In this document: one piece after another, positions 33,286 through 44,015 of the stretch
Layout: each line of letters opens with the position of its first letter
How positions within the stretch are numbered: position 1 is the stretch's first letter
Assembly: GCA_029959085.1 (NCBI GenBank)
Contig: JARWIR010000023.1
Location: 8,631,860-8,695,859 of the forward strand
Length of the DNA: 64,000 nucleotides
Source of the DNA: Nemophila menziesii
Lineage: Eukaryota > Streptophyta > Magnoliopsida > Boraginales > Hydrophyllaceae
Reading direction: 5' to 3'
Notes under the pieces: model-generated
What the model saw: the letters and a program-made list of their open reading frames with translations, nothing else
Databases searched by the model: none
What the model was told of the DNA's origin: nothing
Program-made: the position numbers and the translations under genes

Positions 33286-33646
33286 CAAGGCTGAATCTGT
33301 GGCTAAGATGCTCGAAAACAGTGATTTGTGACAACATTCCAGATTTCATTCTCCACTAATTACTTCTTCAAATCAATTATACTTTCCTTTGACTTCAACG
33401 CTTAATCCAAGACTTTATTTCCTGTTTCTTCTCCTTGTCTTGATACTCCATAAAATCATAAACCTAATAACTTTACACTAAAAATAAACGAATTAACGCA
33501 TAAAAGCTCTAAAACACAAATCATCCACTCAAGGGAAGAAATCGTAACATGACCAAATAAGCTTAAAATTCTAGTAAATAAGTCAAATAATCACCTACTT
33601 TGATGTCTCCTAAGGGCATATAATTAGAACAATAAGGGAGACATCA

Positions 33647-34004
33647 TTTACATGAAGAGATAACCGAGGTTGTGGCAGATTTAAAGTCATATGTGCAGGG
33701 ACGAAGAATGGCCCAAGATTACGAACAAGTCTGAGCCTCAAAGAAGATTAAACCACCAACAAAACCATCTATTATATGTCCTCTAAAACTTGAATAGAAA
33801 CCTTTACCATCTCATTATAGGTATGTTTATTTGGGAAAAAATGATATATTACCAGTTATTTTTTCCGCTAATTAGATAGGTCGTCAAGAGGAAAACTTGT
33901 TACATGAGCTTTGAGCTAACAAGGAGGCAACTGGGTGGACTATTGCTGACATCAAAGGAATTAATCCTACTATTTTCCAACACAAGATCATTCTTAACAG
34001 TGAG
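33647..34004 (+). pseudogene. Older Athila pol fragment (start of RT ORF)
   Basis: Plus-strand translation with stops aligns with residues about 1-118 of the element C pol: PLPSHYRY, then [19 protein letters not shown]. The match stops near 34004, before any catalytic RT residues. It begins directly at the right edge of element A, so A probably inserted into or beside an older plus-strand Athila copy. I saw no matching upstream part left of 7577. Confidence 0.75.
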
Positions 34005-34011
34005 TGTAATA

Positions 34012-34170
34012 TTTTATGGTTTGGATGCTCGAGCTTTCATTACAATTCAAAACCATAACATGAAAAGTACACAAGGGAATTATAGGTGTTATCAGTTACC
34101 CCTTAAATTTATCAAATACCTTTTGATTTGGACTTCCATGAATCTAGTCAACAAAGTAATAACTTCTATT
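34012..34170 (+). repeat. Dispersed repeat, copy 1 (second at 42933-43090)
   Basis: Shares about 150 bp with 42933-43090, including the phrases GGATGCTCGAGC and ACAAGGGAATTATAG, at high similarity. No terminal repeats seen; nature unknown. Confidence 0.65.
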
Positions 34171-34214
34171 TGAATATCAAAGAAAGTATCCCTCTATTAT
34201 TTGGATCCATGTTA

Positions 34215-34442
34215 CTCCTCGGTCCATATTATTTTTCCAACTTTCTGAAAAAATATGTCCAATATTATTTATCCATTTTTCATTACCAAGACATATTTTT
34301 TCTACTTTTTCCAATATTATCCCTAATAAATATCCCACGTATATTAATTAAGGGAAATTGTGTAAATAAGAAGATTATAAAATATTTTTTTTTTAAACTT
34401 TATGCACCAAAAAGGTGGACAAATAGAAATGGACGGAGGGAG
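34215..34442. mobile_element. Stowaway-like MITE
   Basis: 228 bp, AT-rich, with imperfect terminal inverted repeats: CTCCTCGGTCCAT at the left and the reverse complement of CTCCCTCCGTCCATTT at the right. Flanked by TA on both sides (34213-34214 and 34443-34444), the Tc1/mariner-type target duplication. No ORF. It sits immediately before the recognisable LINE endonuclease sequence. Confidence 0.8.
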
Positions 34443-34444
34443 TA

Positions 34445-37400
34445 TTTTAAGCCCTGAAATATTATAGGGGACTTCAATATGTATAGATTTTCCTCTGAAA
34501 AATTAGGTGGTTTGGGACCTAATAGAACTAATATGAATAGATTAATCAAATGACTAGCTAGGCTGAATAAGACATAATTGCATGCTAAAGGTTGTAAGTT
34601 CACATGGTCCAACAAAAGAATTAATTCTGAGCTAATCAAACAAGTTATTGATAGATTTTGTGTTAATATTGAATGAGATACTATTTTTCCTAACTCATGG
34701 GTGGCAATTATTCCTCTTGTGGGGTCAGGTCACTCAATACTTGTTTTGATTAAGATGCTAAGAAAATACCTATATTAAAAAGATTCATTTTCAGTAAAAC
34801 TTGGAATGGTAAGAAGAATGTATCAAGATAATCACACACCACTGTCTTGAAATAAGTCCCTTGAGGGGTAAAGGTATTAACAATTTTGGTAAGAAATTAA
34901 ACTCTCTCACTGGTAATTTAACTATTTGGGCAAAAGAATTGGCTAAGGGAAACAAAGATGTTCTTAATTAGGATAAAAATTATTTAAAATAGATGATTAA
35001 TTCCAGTGATCCTATTGATTGGGATATCATAATTATATAGTGAAAAGGATAGGACAAAGATGGAAGAATGAAGAAATTTAATGGAAACTGAAATCTAGAA
35101 TTAAATGGCTTACACTTGGTGATAAAAATACATCATATTTTCATTCTATAGATAAATATAGAAGATTGAGGAATAAAATCACTAGTATATTTACTGAAAA
35201 TGATATTTGGATTTATAAAAAAAGGGGATATAGAGAATGAGATTAAAAATTACTTTAACTCTATTGTTTTTACTAAAGGCCCTAGAAATTATACCCTAGT
35301 CATTGACTCTCTTAATAGATGCATAATTAATGATATGAATTCCTCTCGGACTAGTCCTGTTAATTTAAATGACATAAAGAATGCCTAATAGGAAATGCGG
35401 AGTGGTAGGTCGCCTGGCCCTGATGGGTACCTTGTATGCTCTTACCAAAAACATTGGGATCTTATCAAATTTGCTATACTTAGGTGTATATCTGATTTCC
35501 TTTGGAATGATGGTAATCATTATAAGATTAACAATAATCTGATTACTTTAATCCTTAAAGTTGAAAAATTCACAAAAATTGCCTGACAAATTATTTGTTC
35601 TAATGTTATTTATAATATTTTCGCTAAAATATTAGTGAAAAGATTACAACACCTGATGCCTTTTATTATAAGTGAGAACCAATGTGCTTTTAATACTGGA
35701 AAGGAAATTACTTAAAACATATTGCTAGCTCATGAGGTAATCACTTTTTAAAAAGAAAAAGAACAACTGAAACACATTAATATGGCCATTAAGGCAGATG
35801 TTGGTAAAGCTTGTGATTTTATGTAAAATGATCTTTTTTGAATGATATCTTATTAAAATAGGATTCTGTGATAGATGGGTTAAATGGATGATGGATGTGT
35901 TACCCCAGTCACTTATAGTGTACTTATGAATTATGACAAGAAAGCCAGATTCCCCTATCTAACCCTTCGAAAAGCTTTAGGCAGGGGAACCCCCTCTCAC
36001 CCTTTCTCTTTTGTATTATAACTCAAGCTTTAACCTATCTTATGGATGATAAAATTTACACATATATGATTAGAGGATTGAGGATTAATAAAAATTGTCC
36101 TACTTCAAGTCATATATTATTTGCAGATGATATTCTTTTCTTCATCAGGGATGAAACTGAGGATGTTGAACACTTCAAAAATTTGCTTAATGATTATAGT
36201 CATGCCTCAGGTCAATGTAGTAAACTTAATAAAAGTGGTATTGTTTTTTTGTAAAAATACTCTAGTGGATAAAATACATCATTTACTTGATATTCTAAGG
36301 GTGAATAAACTCGAAAACTTAGGCAAGTATTTAAGACTACCTGCTGATTTGGGTAGATCCAAGGTTATGTCAATAAATAATAAAATGGAATACTTTTTTT
36401 ATGTTAGAAGCTGAGAAATAGACTCTTATAAAGGAAGTGATTAATGCTATTCCCTCATATACTATGGATGATATCTTGATCCCTATTACTATATGTCATA
36501 AAATTGATTCTCTTATAGCTAAATTTGGTGGAATAAAAACAATAGAAAAAAGAATCATTGCATAAAATTGAGGGACATAACCATTATTAAACACAATAAG
36601 GGTATGGTTTTTAAAAGTATAAAACTAAAACATATAGCCCTACTTGATAGAAATGTTTGGAAGATCTTTAATGAACATAAATCTCTTTTGGCTAGGACAC
36701 TGAAAGGAATATATTTTAAAAATTCTAGCTTCCTTGAAGCCAATCTAGGCTACAATCCCTCTTGGGGTTGGAGAAGTCTACTCGAGGGAAGAAATAATTT
36801 TAAAAAAGATTTAATTTGGAAGGTGGGAATCGGAAACTCTATAAATATATGGTATAATAGTTGGATTCCAGGTATTAAATCTCTTACTAATACCAGGAAT
36901 TGTCCTTTTACATATGTATCAGAACTATTTTATTAAGGTTCTTATATTTGGGTTCATAATTTGCTCACAAAGTGGTTTCAAATAGAGATTATAGAGAAAA
37001 AAATTAATATAATGACCCTATTTCTATAAGTGTTGATAATGCTTCTTAGCTTTCTCTATAAATGGAGAGGTTAATTCTAAAGCTATATATAGATATTTGA
37101 AGTAAAAAGAGATGGAAAAAGAAAAAAATGAACAGGTGAGGTTACATAGTGGCTCCTATGCCACCCCAAACTCAGTTTGGAAGGAGGTTTGGAGCCTTAA
37201 AGGTACCTCCTAAAATTAGAATTTTTGTTTGGAAACTGTGTAAAAGAAAACTTCCTACTGAGGAGCTAAAATTTAAATAAAAATGCACCACTTCTCTCCT
37301 GTGTAATGTTTGTAGGATAAAACCTGAATCTATTGAACACCTCTTGTTTAATTGTTCATGGACTAGAGTATTATGGCTCATCTCTCCAGTACAAATGTTG

Positions 37401-37470
37401 TTTAATTCAATTTGGACTTCTATATTTGAGTCATGGTTTACTAAGTTAAAGAGTATAAAAAATCGTAAGG
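34445..37470 (+). pseudogene. Decayed LINE (L1-type non-LTR retrotransposon) 1
   Basis: Translated piecewise it shows the end of the AP endonuclease (GDFN, EKLGG, FTWSNKR at about 34460-34625), reverse transcriptase (RSPGPDGY at 35405, NVIYNIFAKIL at 35600, SHILFADDILFF around 36105 with the catalytic FADD), the post-RT GRSK region (36350), and a cysteine-rich zf-RVT end (KIRIFVWKLC, then HLLFNC near 37340). Stops and frameshifts are frequent throughout. The endonuclease N-terminus and ORF1 are missing. The 3' end merges into an AT dinucleotide tract (37486-37506). Confidence 0.87.
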
Positions 37471-37504
37471 ATATAGCTAGTAGAAATATATATATATATA
37501 TATA

Positions 37505-38540
37505 TATTGAGCCGAGCAACTATCCCAGGGAAGATGAAAAAGCCAGATTTTTTCGATGTTCAGCCAATATCTCCTTCCATTGAAATTCCTAGAGAGATTA
37601 ACTGTAAAGATGAAAGGCTATAGCAATGAAAATGAAATATTCATGATCACAGGGAACTCTGATGCTGATTTTTAAGAGGCATCAATGGAGCAGTTTAACA
37701 ATTCTCCAGATTCTCAAGTTTTCTTTGGATCGATCAAAGCTTGTGGTGAAGGGATATCACTCGTGGGAGCATCTCCTATCATCGTACTGGATGTTTATTC
37801 CGGCCAGGTCAGGTCCGCAAGGTTTATGTGTATAGGTTGGTTGCCTCTGAATCACCAGAGGAGGAAGTTCATGAAACAAGCTTTAGAAAGGAATCAATTG
37901 CTAAATTGTGGTTCGAATGGAATGGAATGAATATTCAGGCAATCAAGAATTTGTGATGGAATCTGTGTATGTGGACAATTGTGGTGACAAGTTTCTAGAA
38001 ACTTATCGCTTAAAGGAAGATGTTGCTGCTTTATACAGAAGGTTTGGAAACTTTAACTTCTCTCGACTTAAATTATATTCTTTTTGAATTTGGTTTAATT
38101 CATCTTTCCTTTTCTTTTGTCTAGGTAAACGGTACTTATTAAAGATGGAAGCTATTAAGTGATTGTTACATTGGAGGAGTTTAGCAGCAGTGTGTAAAGT
38201 GGATACATAGAGGCAAAGGGAGTACTTTTCCCTGCAAAGCATTAAGCCGAATCTCACATATCTTACAAGATTTTCTTACTTTTTAGTTTATTGTATTTAT
38301 GTGCAATTTAATTACTATAGATAATTTGTTTGTACTTTCAAATTAAAGGCTGTGGTTTTTTAGTTTTAATTTAAAACTCACATTATATGCGTGGGCCGTG
38401 TTTCTCTCTATAAGTCTATTAAGATCTATTTTTCTATTTTTTTTGTTTTTGTTTTTGATTTCTTTGTATTATTTATTACGTTGCTCCAACCACATAGGAG
38501 CAGCTCATTCACGATGTCTTTACTAGTTCTTTATATAAAA
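37505..38540 (+). repeat. Composite repeat module, copy 2 (partial)
   Basis: Homologous to 1383-2005 in copy 1, including the AAAGGCTGTGGTTTTTTAG stretch and the CTCCAACCACAT stretch near the end. It retains about 430 bp of CLASSY-like sequence that copy 1 has lost. The 5' part of the module is absent, with LINE sequence abutting instead. Confidence 0.7.
37556..38042 (+). pseudogene. CLASSY-like SNF2 helicase, C-terminal pseudogene fragment
   Basis: Reads FSQYLLPLKFLERL, then IFMITGNSDAD, a stop, [24 protein letters not shown], a deletion, [27 protein letters not shown] and finally DVAALYRR. This order is the last helicase block and C-terminal tail of plant CLASSY (CLSY) type SNF2 proteins, nuclear remodelers that recruit RNA polymerase IV in RNA-directed DNA methylation. 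About 16 residues covering helicase motif VI (the QAIGRAFR arginine segment) are deleted and frameshifts flank the gap. The match to CLSY is from memory of the family; a related SNF2 protein cannot be excluded. Confidence 0.75.
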
Positions 38541-39081
38541 TGAGCATTATTAGTATGGAAGATTTGATATTTACATATAAAAATATATCATTAGGTTAAT
38601 TATGTATTGCCTATAATGTAAGTATTTATTATTCACGTATGTAAAAATTATTTAATATAATTATAATAACAACATAACAATATTATATCCTTACTCTTTA
38701 TCCCCATCTTCGCCCAGGCTAACATGACTTTACTTATTCAAGGGTGGAGTGGAGCCTCGAAAAGCAATGTTGAGAGGAAGATCCTTGGCCCCTCTTCATT
38801 CTCTACAGGGTTCTAAATCTTTCTTGAACATAGGTGACAACGAGTGAGGCAGAGATGGAAGAGATCAAACATGGGAATAAGAAGCAAGCTCGCCTTCCTT
38901 TTTGATCATTTTCATAGAGGGGGATGAAGAAATTTGACAAAACAAACTCGCATTTATTAACGGTGGAAAAGAATCATAATGAAAGCGCTCCTAACCCAAC
39001 CCCTTCCCTTATAGAGTTGTATATTGTAAGTGATTAGAACATTCCCGGAGCGAGCCTCCCATAGAGGCAAGTGAAGTTGGT

Positions 39082-39116
39082 GAGCCGTATGATGGGTAAC
39101 TATCTCCTGCGGTTTG
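39082..39116 (+). ncRNA. Group II intron domain V remnant (nad5 intron region)
   Basis: GAGCCGTATGATGGG ... CTCCTGCGGTTTGG has the domain V hairpin pattern (GAGCCGTATG start, CGGTT return strand). A domain VI-like stretch follows to about 39155, directly upstream of nad5 coding sequence. Non-functional in the nucleus. Confidence 0.65.
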
Positions 39117-39149
39117 GTGAGGACTCAGTTGTTACTGTTAGTTAGTACC

Positions 39150-39370
39150 CATTTAATTTCAAGATGGACCCCTTCACTCTATTTTATTATATACTCTTAG
39201 CGAAAAGAATGTTTTTTGATACACCTAGGACATGGATTCTATATAAACCGATGAATCATGACAAGTCGTTACTACTAGCAATGACTTCCTCTTTCATTAC
39301 TTCATTCTTTCCATATCCTTCTCCTTTGTTCTCAGTTACTCTCCAAATGGCACTCACTTCATATCTTTAA
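39150..39370 (+). pseudogene. nad5: nad5 last exon (mitochondrial origin)
   Basis: Translation from about 39158 gives FKMDPFTLF, then FFDTPRTWILYKPM, DKSLLLAMTSSF, and ends in MALTSYL followed by a stop. This matches the C-terminus of plant mitochondrial NADH dehydrogenase subunit 5 (complex I). Only the last exon is present, preceded by intron sequence. A few substitutions separate it from the usual protein, as expected of a nuclear copy. Confidence 0.82.
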
Positions 39371-39639
39371 GTTCAGTCATTGGTCTGACTTGACAGAATG
39401 TTGGCTAATGAATTCTTTTTCCTCCTATAGTCTTGATCTCCCATGAAAGAAAGAAGCAAGAAAATTAAAGCGTTAGCGTACTCCAGCAAGAAATGAAGGA
39501 CAATATAGGAACGACTTCTATGATAGACTAACAATAACAAGAATAACCTTGGACTAGACCTATTCTGATTCTTAATTATCCGTCGCTACTCTGTTCCCAA
39601 GGACTAGCAAAATCGAAATAGCGAAATTCTTGGGTCATC

Positions 39640-40030
39640 TCAATGGGTTCAGAAACCACAACAATTATTACAAGCTTAGCTATCACTATACTTGTAGTAG
39701 GAGATACCATAGTAAAATGGCTTTGGGGTGGTTTCTCCGTGGACAATGCCACCTTAAATAGTTTTTTTAGTCTTCATCATTTAGTCCCCTTTATTTTAGT
39801 AGGTGCCAGTCTTTCTCATCTGGCTTCATTACATCAATATGGATCAAATAATCCATTGGGTGTACATTTAGAGATGGATGAAATAGCTTCTTACCCTTCT
39901 TTTTATGTAAATGATCTAGTAAGTTTGGTAGATTTTGCTATCTTTTTTTCCATTTTTTGTTTTTGTGTTCCTAATGTTTTGGGACATCCCGACAATTATA
40001 TACATGCTAAACCGATATGGAATATAACTA
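39640..40030 (+). pseudogene. cob: cob (cytochrome b) internal fragment, mitochondrial origin
   Basis: 133 open codons including WLWGGFSVDNATLN, FFSLHHL, HQYGSNNPLGVH and PNVLGHPDNYI, characteristic of cytochrome b of respiratory complex III. It covers roughly the middle third of the protein; the first haem-ligand helix and the C-terminus are absent. Several replacements in the second half (for example SFYVNDLVSLVDF) show decay. No nuclear transit peptide or start is seen. Confidence 0.88.
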
Positions 40031-40216
40031 ATTATAACGGATAATTTCAATTAATTACAATTATTTCAAATCCTATTCACAGAAAAAGGAAGGAGGGTCA
40101 TACTTTAAAAGATTTATTTTCAATTAAACTCTCTGACATACTTACCTTCACAATTATCCTTGATGACATTTTTTTATTATATAATAATTAATATAATATT
40201 AATTTATTTATTTTAA

Positions 40217-40420
40217 AGTCCGACCACCTCTACCGTCCACTACCTCCACCACCACCTCTAGCATTTCACCACCGACTACTACCACCTCCTAATACATTCT
40301 CCATCAACCACCACCACAACCATTAACCATAACCCCACCACACAACCACTACCTCATGCATACACCACCCCCACGCTCATCACCACCACCATCTCATGCA
40401 TCCACCACCACCACCGATAT
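40217..40420. repeat. ACC/CCA-rich simple repeat
   Basis: Irregular runs of ACC and CCA triplets over about 200 bp between the mitochondrial insert and the second LINE. Confidence 0.75.
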
Positions 40421-40459
40421 TTTTATAAAGTTGACCTCAAAATATGGGTAACCTGATAA

Positions 40460-42795
40460 TCATTGACGAAACTGGGGAACTTCGTAAGAGATCGATCCTC
40501 TTCTAAAAAATTGAGCAGAGTTTCCACAAGAAAAAGGGAAAAATATGGAAACATGACGAAAATTTATAGATGCACTAAAATATTTCACGACCATGTCAGA
40601 GAAATAATCGGTGAAAGTTCATTTCATTTATCGAAAATCCCAAAGACACACATATCACTTCAAGAAAGCAAGTACATATGACCTTGTTTGACTACTTGAC
40701 ATCTTTATCCGGCCAAGGAAAAAACACTTTGCATGTATAAGAGGATATTTGCGAATGTGGTGACCTTTAGGTCGATAATTTTGCTCCGAGATAACCGATA
40801 AAGAGATCAAATATACAATATTTGGTATTAAAAGCGATAAGTCCCCGTCACCCGACAATTATATATCCAAATTCTTCATCAAGTCTTGTAATGTAGTAGG
40901 TGAAGAGCTGACCATATAAATAAGTAAATTTTTCATATAAGGATTTCTCTTACATAAACTTAACAACACTATCATCATGTTTGTCCCAAAATCGTAAAAT
41001 GAAACTACCATTGATAAGCATAGACCCATTTCATGTTGCAATGTGATCTCAAGACAATTACCATAATTCTTTATGAAAGGATGCAACCATGTTTTGATGA
41101 TATTGTAAATTAGGCTCAATCGATATATGTCCCTGGTAGGCTCAGGTCCTCCAATGGAAGGATGCAACCGCATCTTGATATACATTATTCGAAGTATCTT
41201 TCTCTGTTTATTGTGAAAACTATGTCTAAAGCTTCGTTCAAATTCCACCCAAATGCGAAGGATTAAATATTACACAATTGGAATTTGTGGATGATCCCAT
41301 GTTATTCTCTCAGAGTGACTCGATCTCACTTGACATACTTATGGGAGCTTAAAGTTTTAAAAAGAAGTTTGGCTCTCCGACTAAACGTGGCTAAGTCAAA
41401 CTTATATATTATGAGGATCAAATAGAGGGAGCTTGATATCATTAAAAAACTTACATACCATTAAGAGGGTAGTATGGATTTTAGATACCTTGGTATGTCC
41501 TCATGTTTAAAAGGTTAAGGAATGGCAGTTACGGCCCCTTGACGAGAAAACATATCGAATGTGTTGAGAGTCATGGTAAACTCCTTCCGTTCTTTTATGT
41601 TTGAAGATTGGAGTTATTTCGATTGGTCTTACAAGTGGTTTGTTGTTTTCGGCTTTTGATTTTTATGGTTTCGATTAGGGGATCAAGAGCATTACTCGCA
41701 TTTGTCGCACATTATTTAGAGCAGAACACCAAATAAGGTTAAATGGGAAGAGATTTCATGTAAAAAAAAGGAGGACTTGGTCTTATATGTTTGGGTCTTT
41801 GAAATGATGGGGTACTCTCAAAACTTCTATGGCAGATTAACGAGAATAAGGTACCACTTTGGACAAAATGGATCCATAGAGAGTACTTGCATAATCGAAA
41901 TGTGTGGGATTTGGTAGTTCAAGAGAACGATTCAAGACTCTTTAAAAGACTACATCACATCAATAACATATACTTAATGCTTATGGACTTGACTAAGCGT
42001 GTGTGATGTTTGAAAATAGTTTAGTCACAACACCGACATCGGGTACGCGGTCTTTACTACAAGCGGTCACCGGGTTTGTATACAAAACCAACCAAAAAGG
42101 AAATATTAGTTCTTCCACCTCAAATATTCCGTTAGACCTTGGACAAACTATTTTGGGGTGCGTGTAACACCCAAAACATTCAATCATTGTTTGGCTCACC
42201 CTACATGGAAAAATCAACATCAAAGACCGAATAACATAAATAGAACTCGACCAAAAATGTGTGTTATGAAACGAAAAAAATGCTTGTTTTTTAGTGAAAG
42301 ATCACCGTCAAGACATGGACCACTATAAGGAATTTAGTGGGCATTAGGGAAAGTTATGTCCACTATTCAAAACGCCCTTAAGTGGTTGTAGAAAGAGGAG
42401 ACTCAACTGGCTTGGAAAACAAAGGCATAGAAGATCACTTTCACATCGACCGTAGACTTATTTGGTTAGCCTAAAACAAGATTAGCTTTGAAGGCATTGC
42501 CCAACCAACCCCACACAAAAGACCATCGTGAAACGTTAAAATTGTTGTTTTTCGTACTTTTTTTTTTCATTTGCATTGTCGTCGCGCCTCCTTGGGAAAT
42601 AGTGGATTTTTGTTTACATCCACCTAAATTCATTGTATAGGTTTATGTGGAGAAAAATAGTTTTACCTTTTAGCTAGCTTGTTGTTAGCTTCTAGTTAAA
42701 GTGATTTTTCACTAGAGCTATTTTGTAATACTTGTAAAGTGTACGTTCATTTTCATCGTATTAATAGATTTATTTACTCGATAAAAAATAGGATA
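40460..42795 (+). pseudogene. Decayed LINE 2
   Basis: Reverse transcriptase blocks appear in order: FGIKSDKSPSPD (about 40822), HRPISCCNVI (41020), LEFVDDPMLF (41280, equal to the FADD region with Ala changed to Val), GGLGLICLG (41765), LSKLLWQI, VPLWTKWIHREY. The C-terminal part (about 42340-42500) resembles LINE tails with QNALKWL and AWKTKA. The sequence ends near 42795 in a 3' region of the kind seen in plant LINEs (TTTATTTACTCGATAAAAAA). Endonuclease and ORF1 are missing and many stops are present. It is clearly a different family from LINE 1. Confidence 0.82.
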
Positions 42796-42932
42796 TTGTG
42801 CAAAATCACTTACTAGAAAAATAGTGCCGGTTAATGACGCCTTAAACTTACCACTGTGTACATATTGTCTAAATATAAATATCTATACTACCCGCGTGAT
42901 TTTTTCTAGGTGAAGTACATGTTCAAGGTTGT

Positions 42933-43090
42933 ATGGTTCGGATGCTCGAGCATTCAATACAATTCAAAACCATGACATTAAAAATATACAAGGGAATTAT
43001 AGATGTTATTAAATACCCCTTAAGTTTATCAAATACATTTTGATTTGGACTTTCATGAATCTGTTCAACAAAGTAATAAATTTGATATAT
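42933..43090 (+). repeat. Dispersed repeat, copy 2
   Basis: Matches 34012-34170; located just past the LINE 2 tail, as copy 1 is located near LINE 1. Confidence 0.6.
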
Positions 43091-43419
43091 AAATCCACGT
43101 CATTTGAATTTTGAATCAAGGATAAAAAAATTTCCAAAGCATAATATATAGATAAATAAAAGTTCTAAAATATTACAAAGGTCAGCCTACCCCTACAAGT
43201 TCGTTATCACGTCTTAAAATCGTAGCTAACTGGGAAGGGATACAAGTATCTGAATTGCCAAACAATGTGCTAAGAAACTCCTATTTGATAACCCAGTGGG
43301 CTACCTCGTTTCTACTCCTAGAAAATAAGAGTAGAAGAAAGGTTTGATAACTTAGCAAAAAAATAAATATTACAAACAATATTTTAAATTGAATGACTCA
43401 GAATGTCTTGACTAGAAGA

Positions 43420-43650
43420 ATGTGGCTTCATAATCTTCTCCGCGTAATTCTCGATGATAACACGTCCAAAAGGAATCTCTGATGCTATTTTCGTAACTCA
43501 CAAAATCCCCAGGGCTTCTGCTTCCGAACCTAAATCTGCTTTAACTTTTTAACTTTTTCTTGATATAAATTCACCATTAGAATTTCTTATTAAACACGCA
43601 ATAACTGCTCCTTTATCCAAAAAAGATCCATTAGAAAATGTATTTTATAT
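43420..43650 (-). pseudogene. LINE RNase H (RVT_3-type) fragment
   Basis: Minus-strand reading gives DGSFLDKGAVIACLIRNSNG, GSEAEALGIL and GRVIIEN in order, the pattern of plant LINE-associated RNase H domains (Asp, Glu, then the VIIE(S/N)D block). A stop follows the first block. It is isolated from any RT sequence. Confidence 0.6.
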
Positions 43651-44015
43651 TTGTTCGGAGGTGGATTTTTCCATCTCTCTTTAAATTTCATATTACTACT
43701 ATTGTTTTTTCTCTATATTATTGTCTATTACTAACTTGATTTATTTCAATTATAAGGATCGCTCTATTATTTGGATCCAATTGTTATTCAGAATTGTTGA
43801 CGACTCATCACACTTGTGTGGAGGTGCACAAAAGTTTCAATACTATATGAAGACGATCGACGTGGAAATGAACAAACGTGGAAATACTATTGGAAGCCGA
43901 TTCATGTGTGTGTTCACACGCTATACGTTAAAACTTATATAAAATCCTCATTTCCCTTTGGTTCCCTTTTCTTCATAAATCAAAAGTATAAATTAAAAAG
44001 GAAGAGGAAAAGGAG

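Larger units (their letters stand above)
7582..33646 (-). mobile_element. Element A: Athila-type Ty3/gypsy retrotransposon, non-autonomous, interrupted
   Basis: Outer member of the nest, minus strand: 3' LTR 7582-9132, internal part 9133-10657, element B inserted (10658-30493), internal part 30494-30886, 5' LTR 30887-33646. Without the inserts only about 1.9 kb of internal DNA remains. It keeps the primer site (30863-30880), the first codons of gag (about 30660-30760, minus) and the last part of the env-like ORF (30494-30620 then 10564-10657). All protease, RT, RNase H and integrase sequence is missing. The TSD is GTTAC/TTTAC. The 5' LTR carries a further insert of about 1.3 kb with an F-box-associated fragment. 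Confidence 0.85.
30887..33646 (-). repeat. Element A 5' LTR, with inserted DNA
   Basis: Aligns with 7582-9132 at both ends: about 30887-31995 and about 33285-33646. The roughly 1.3 kb between has no counterpart in any other LTR of the window and is treated as an insert. The right end GGAGACATCA is followed by TTTAC, the second copy of the element A target duplication. Confidence 0.8.
38700..40060 (+). other. Nuclear insertion of mitochondrial DNA (NUMT)
   Basis: Contains, in order, the 3' end of a mitochondrial group II intron, the last exon of nad5 and an internal part of cob. Base composition is less AT-rich than the flanks. The left boundary is approximate. Having nad5 and cob within 300 bp reflects either local mitochondrial gene order or joining of separate pieces. 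Confidence 0.8.

Noticed and set aside
34128..34457. 109-codon plus-strand ORF
   Set aside because: Spans the Stowaway MITE and flanking repeat; accidental.
39150..40030. Functional nuclear nad5 or cob genes
   Set aside because: Only fragments, with no transit peptide or start and with substitutions in cob; a mitochondrial insert fits better.
39640..40030. Chloroplast petB as the source of the cytochrome b fragment
   Set aside because: The phrases NATLN, HQYGSNNPLG and PNVLGHPDNY are those of mitochondrial cob, and nad5 lies next to it.
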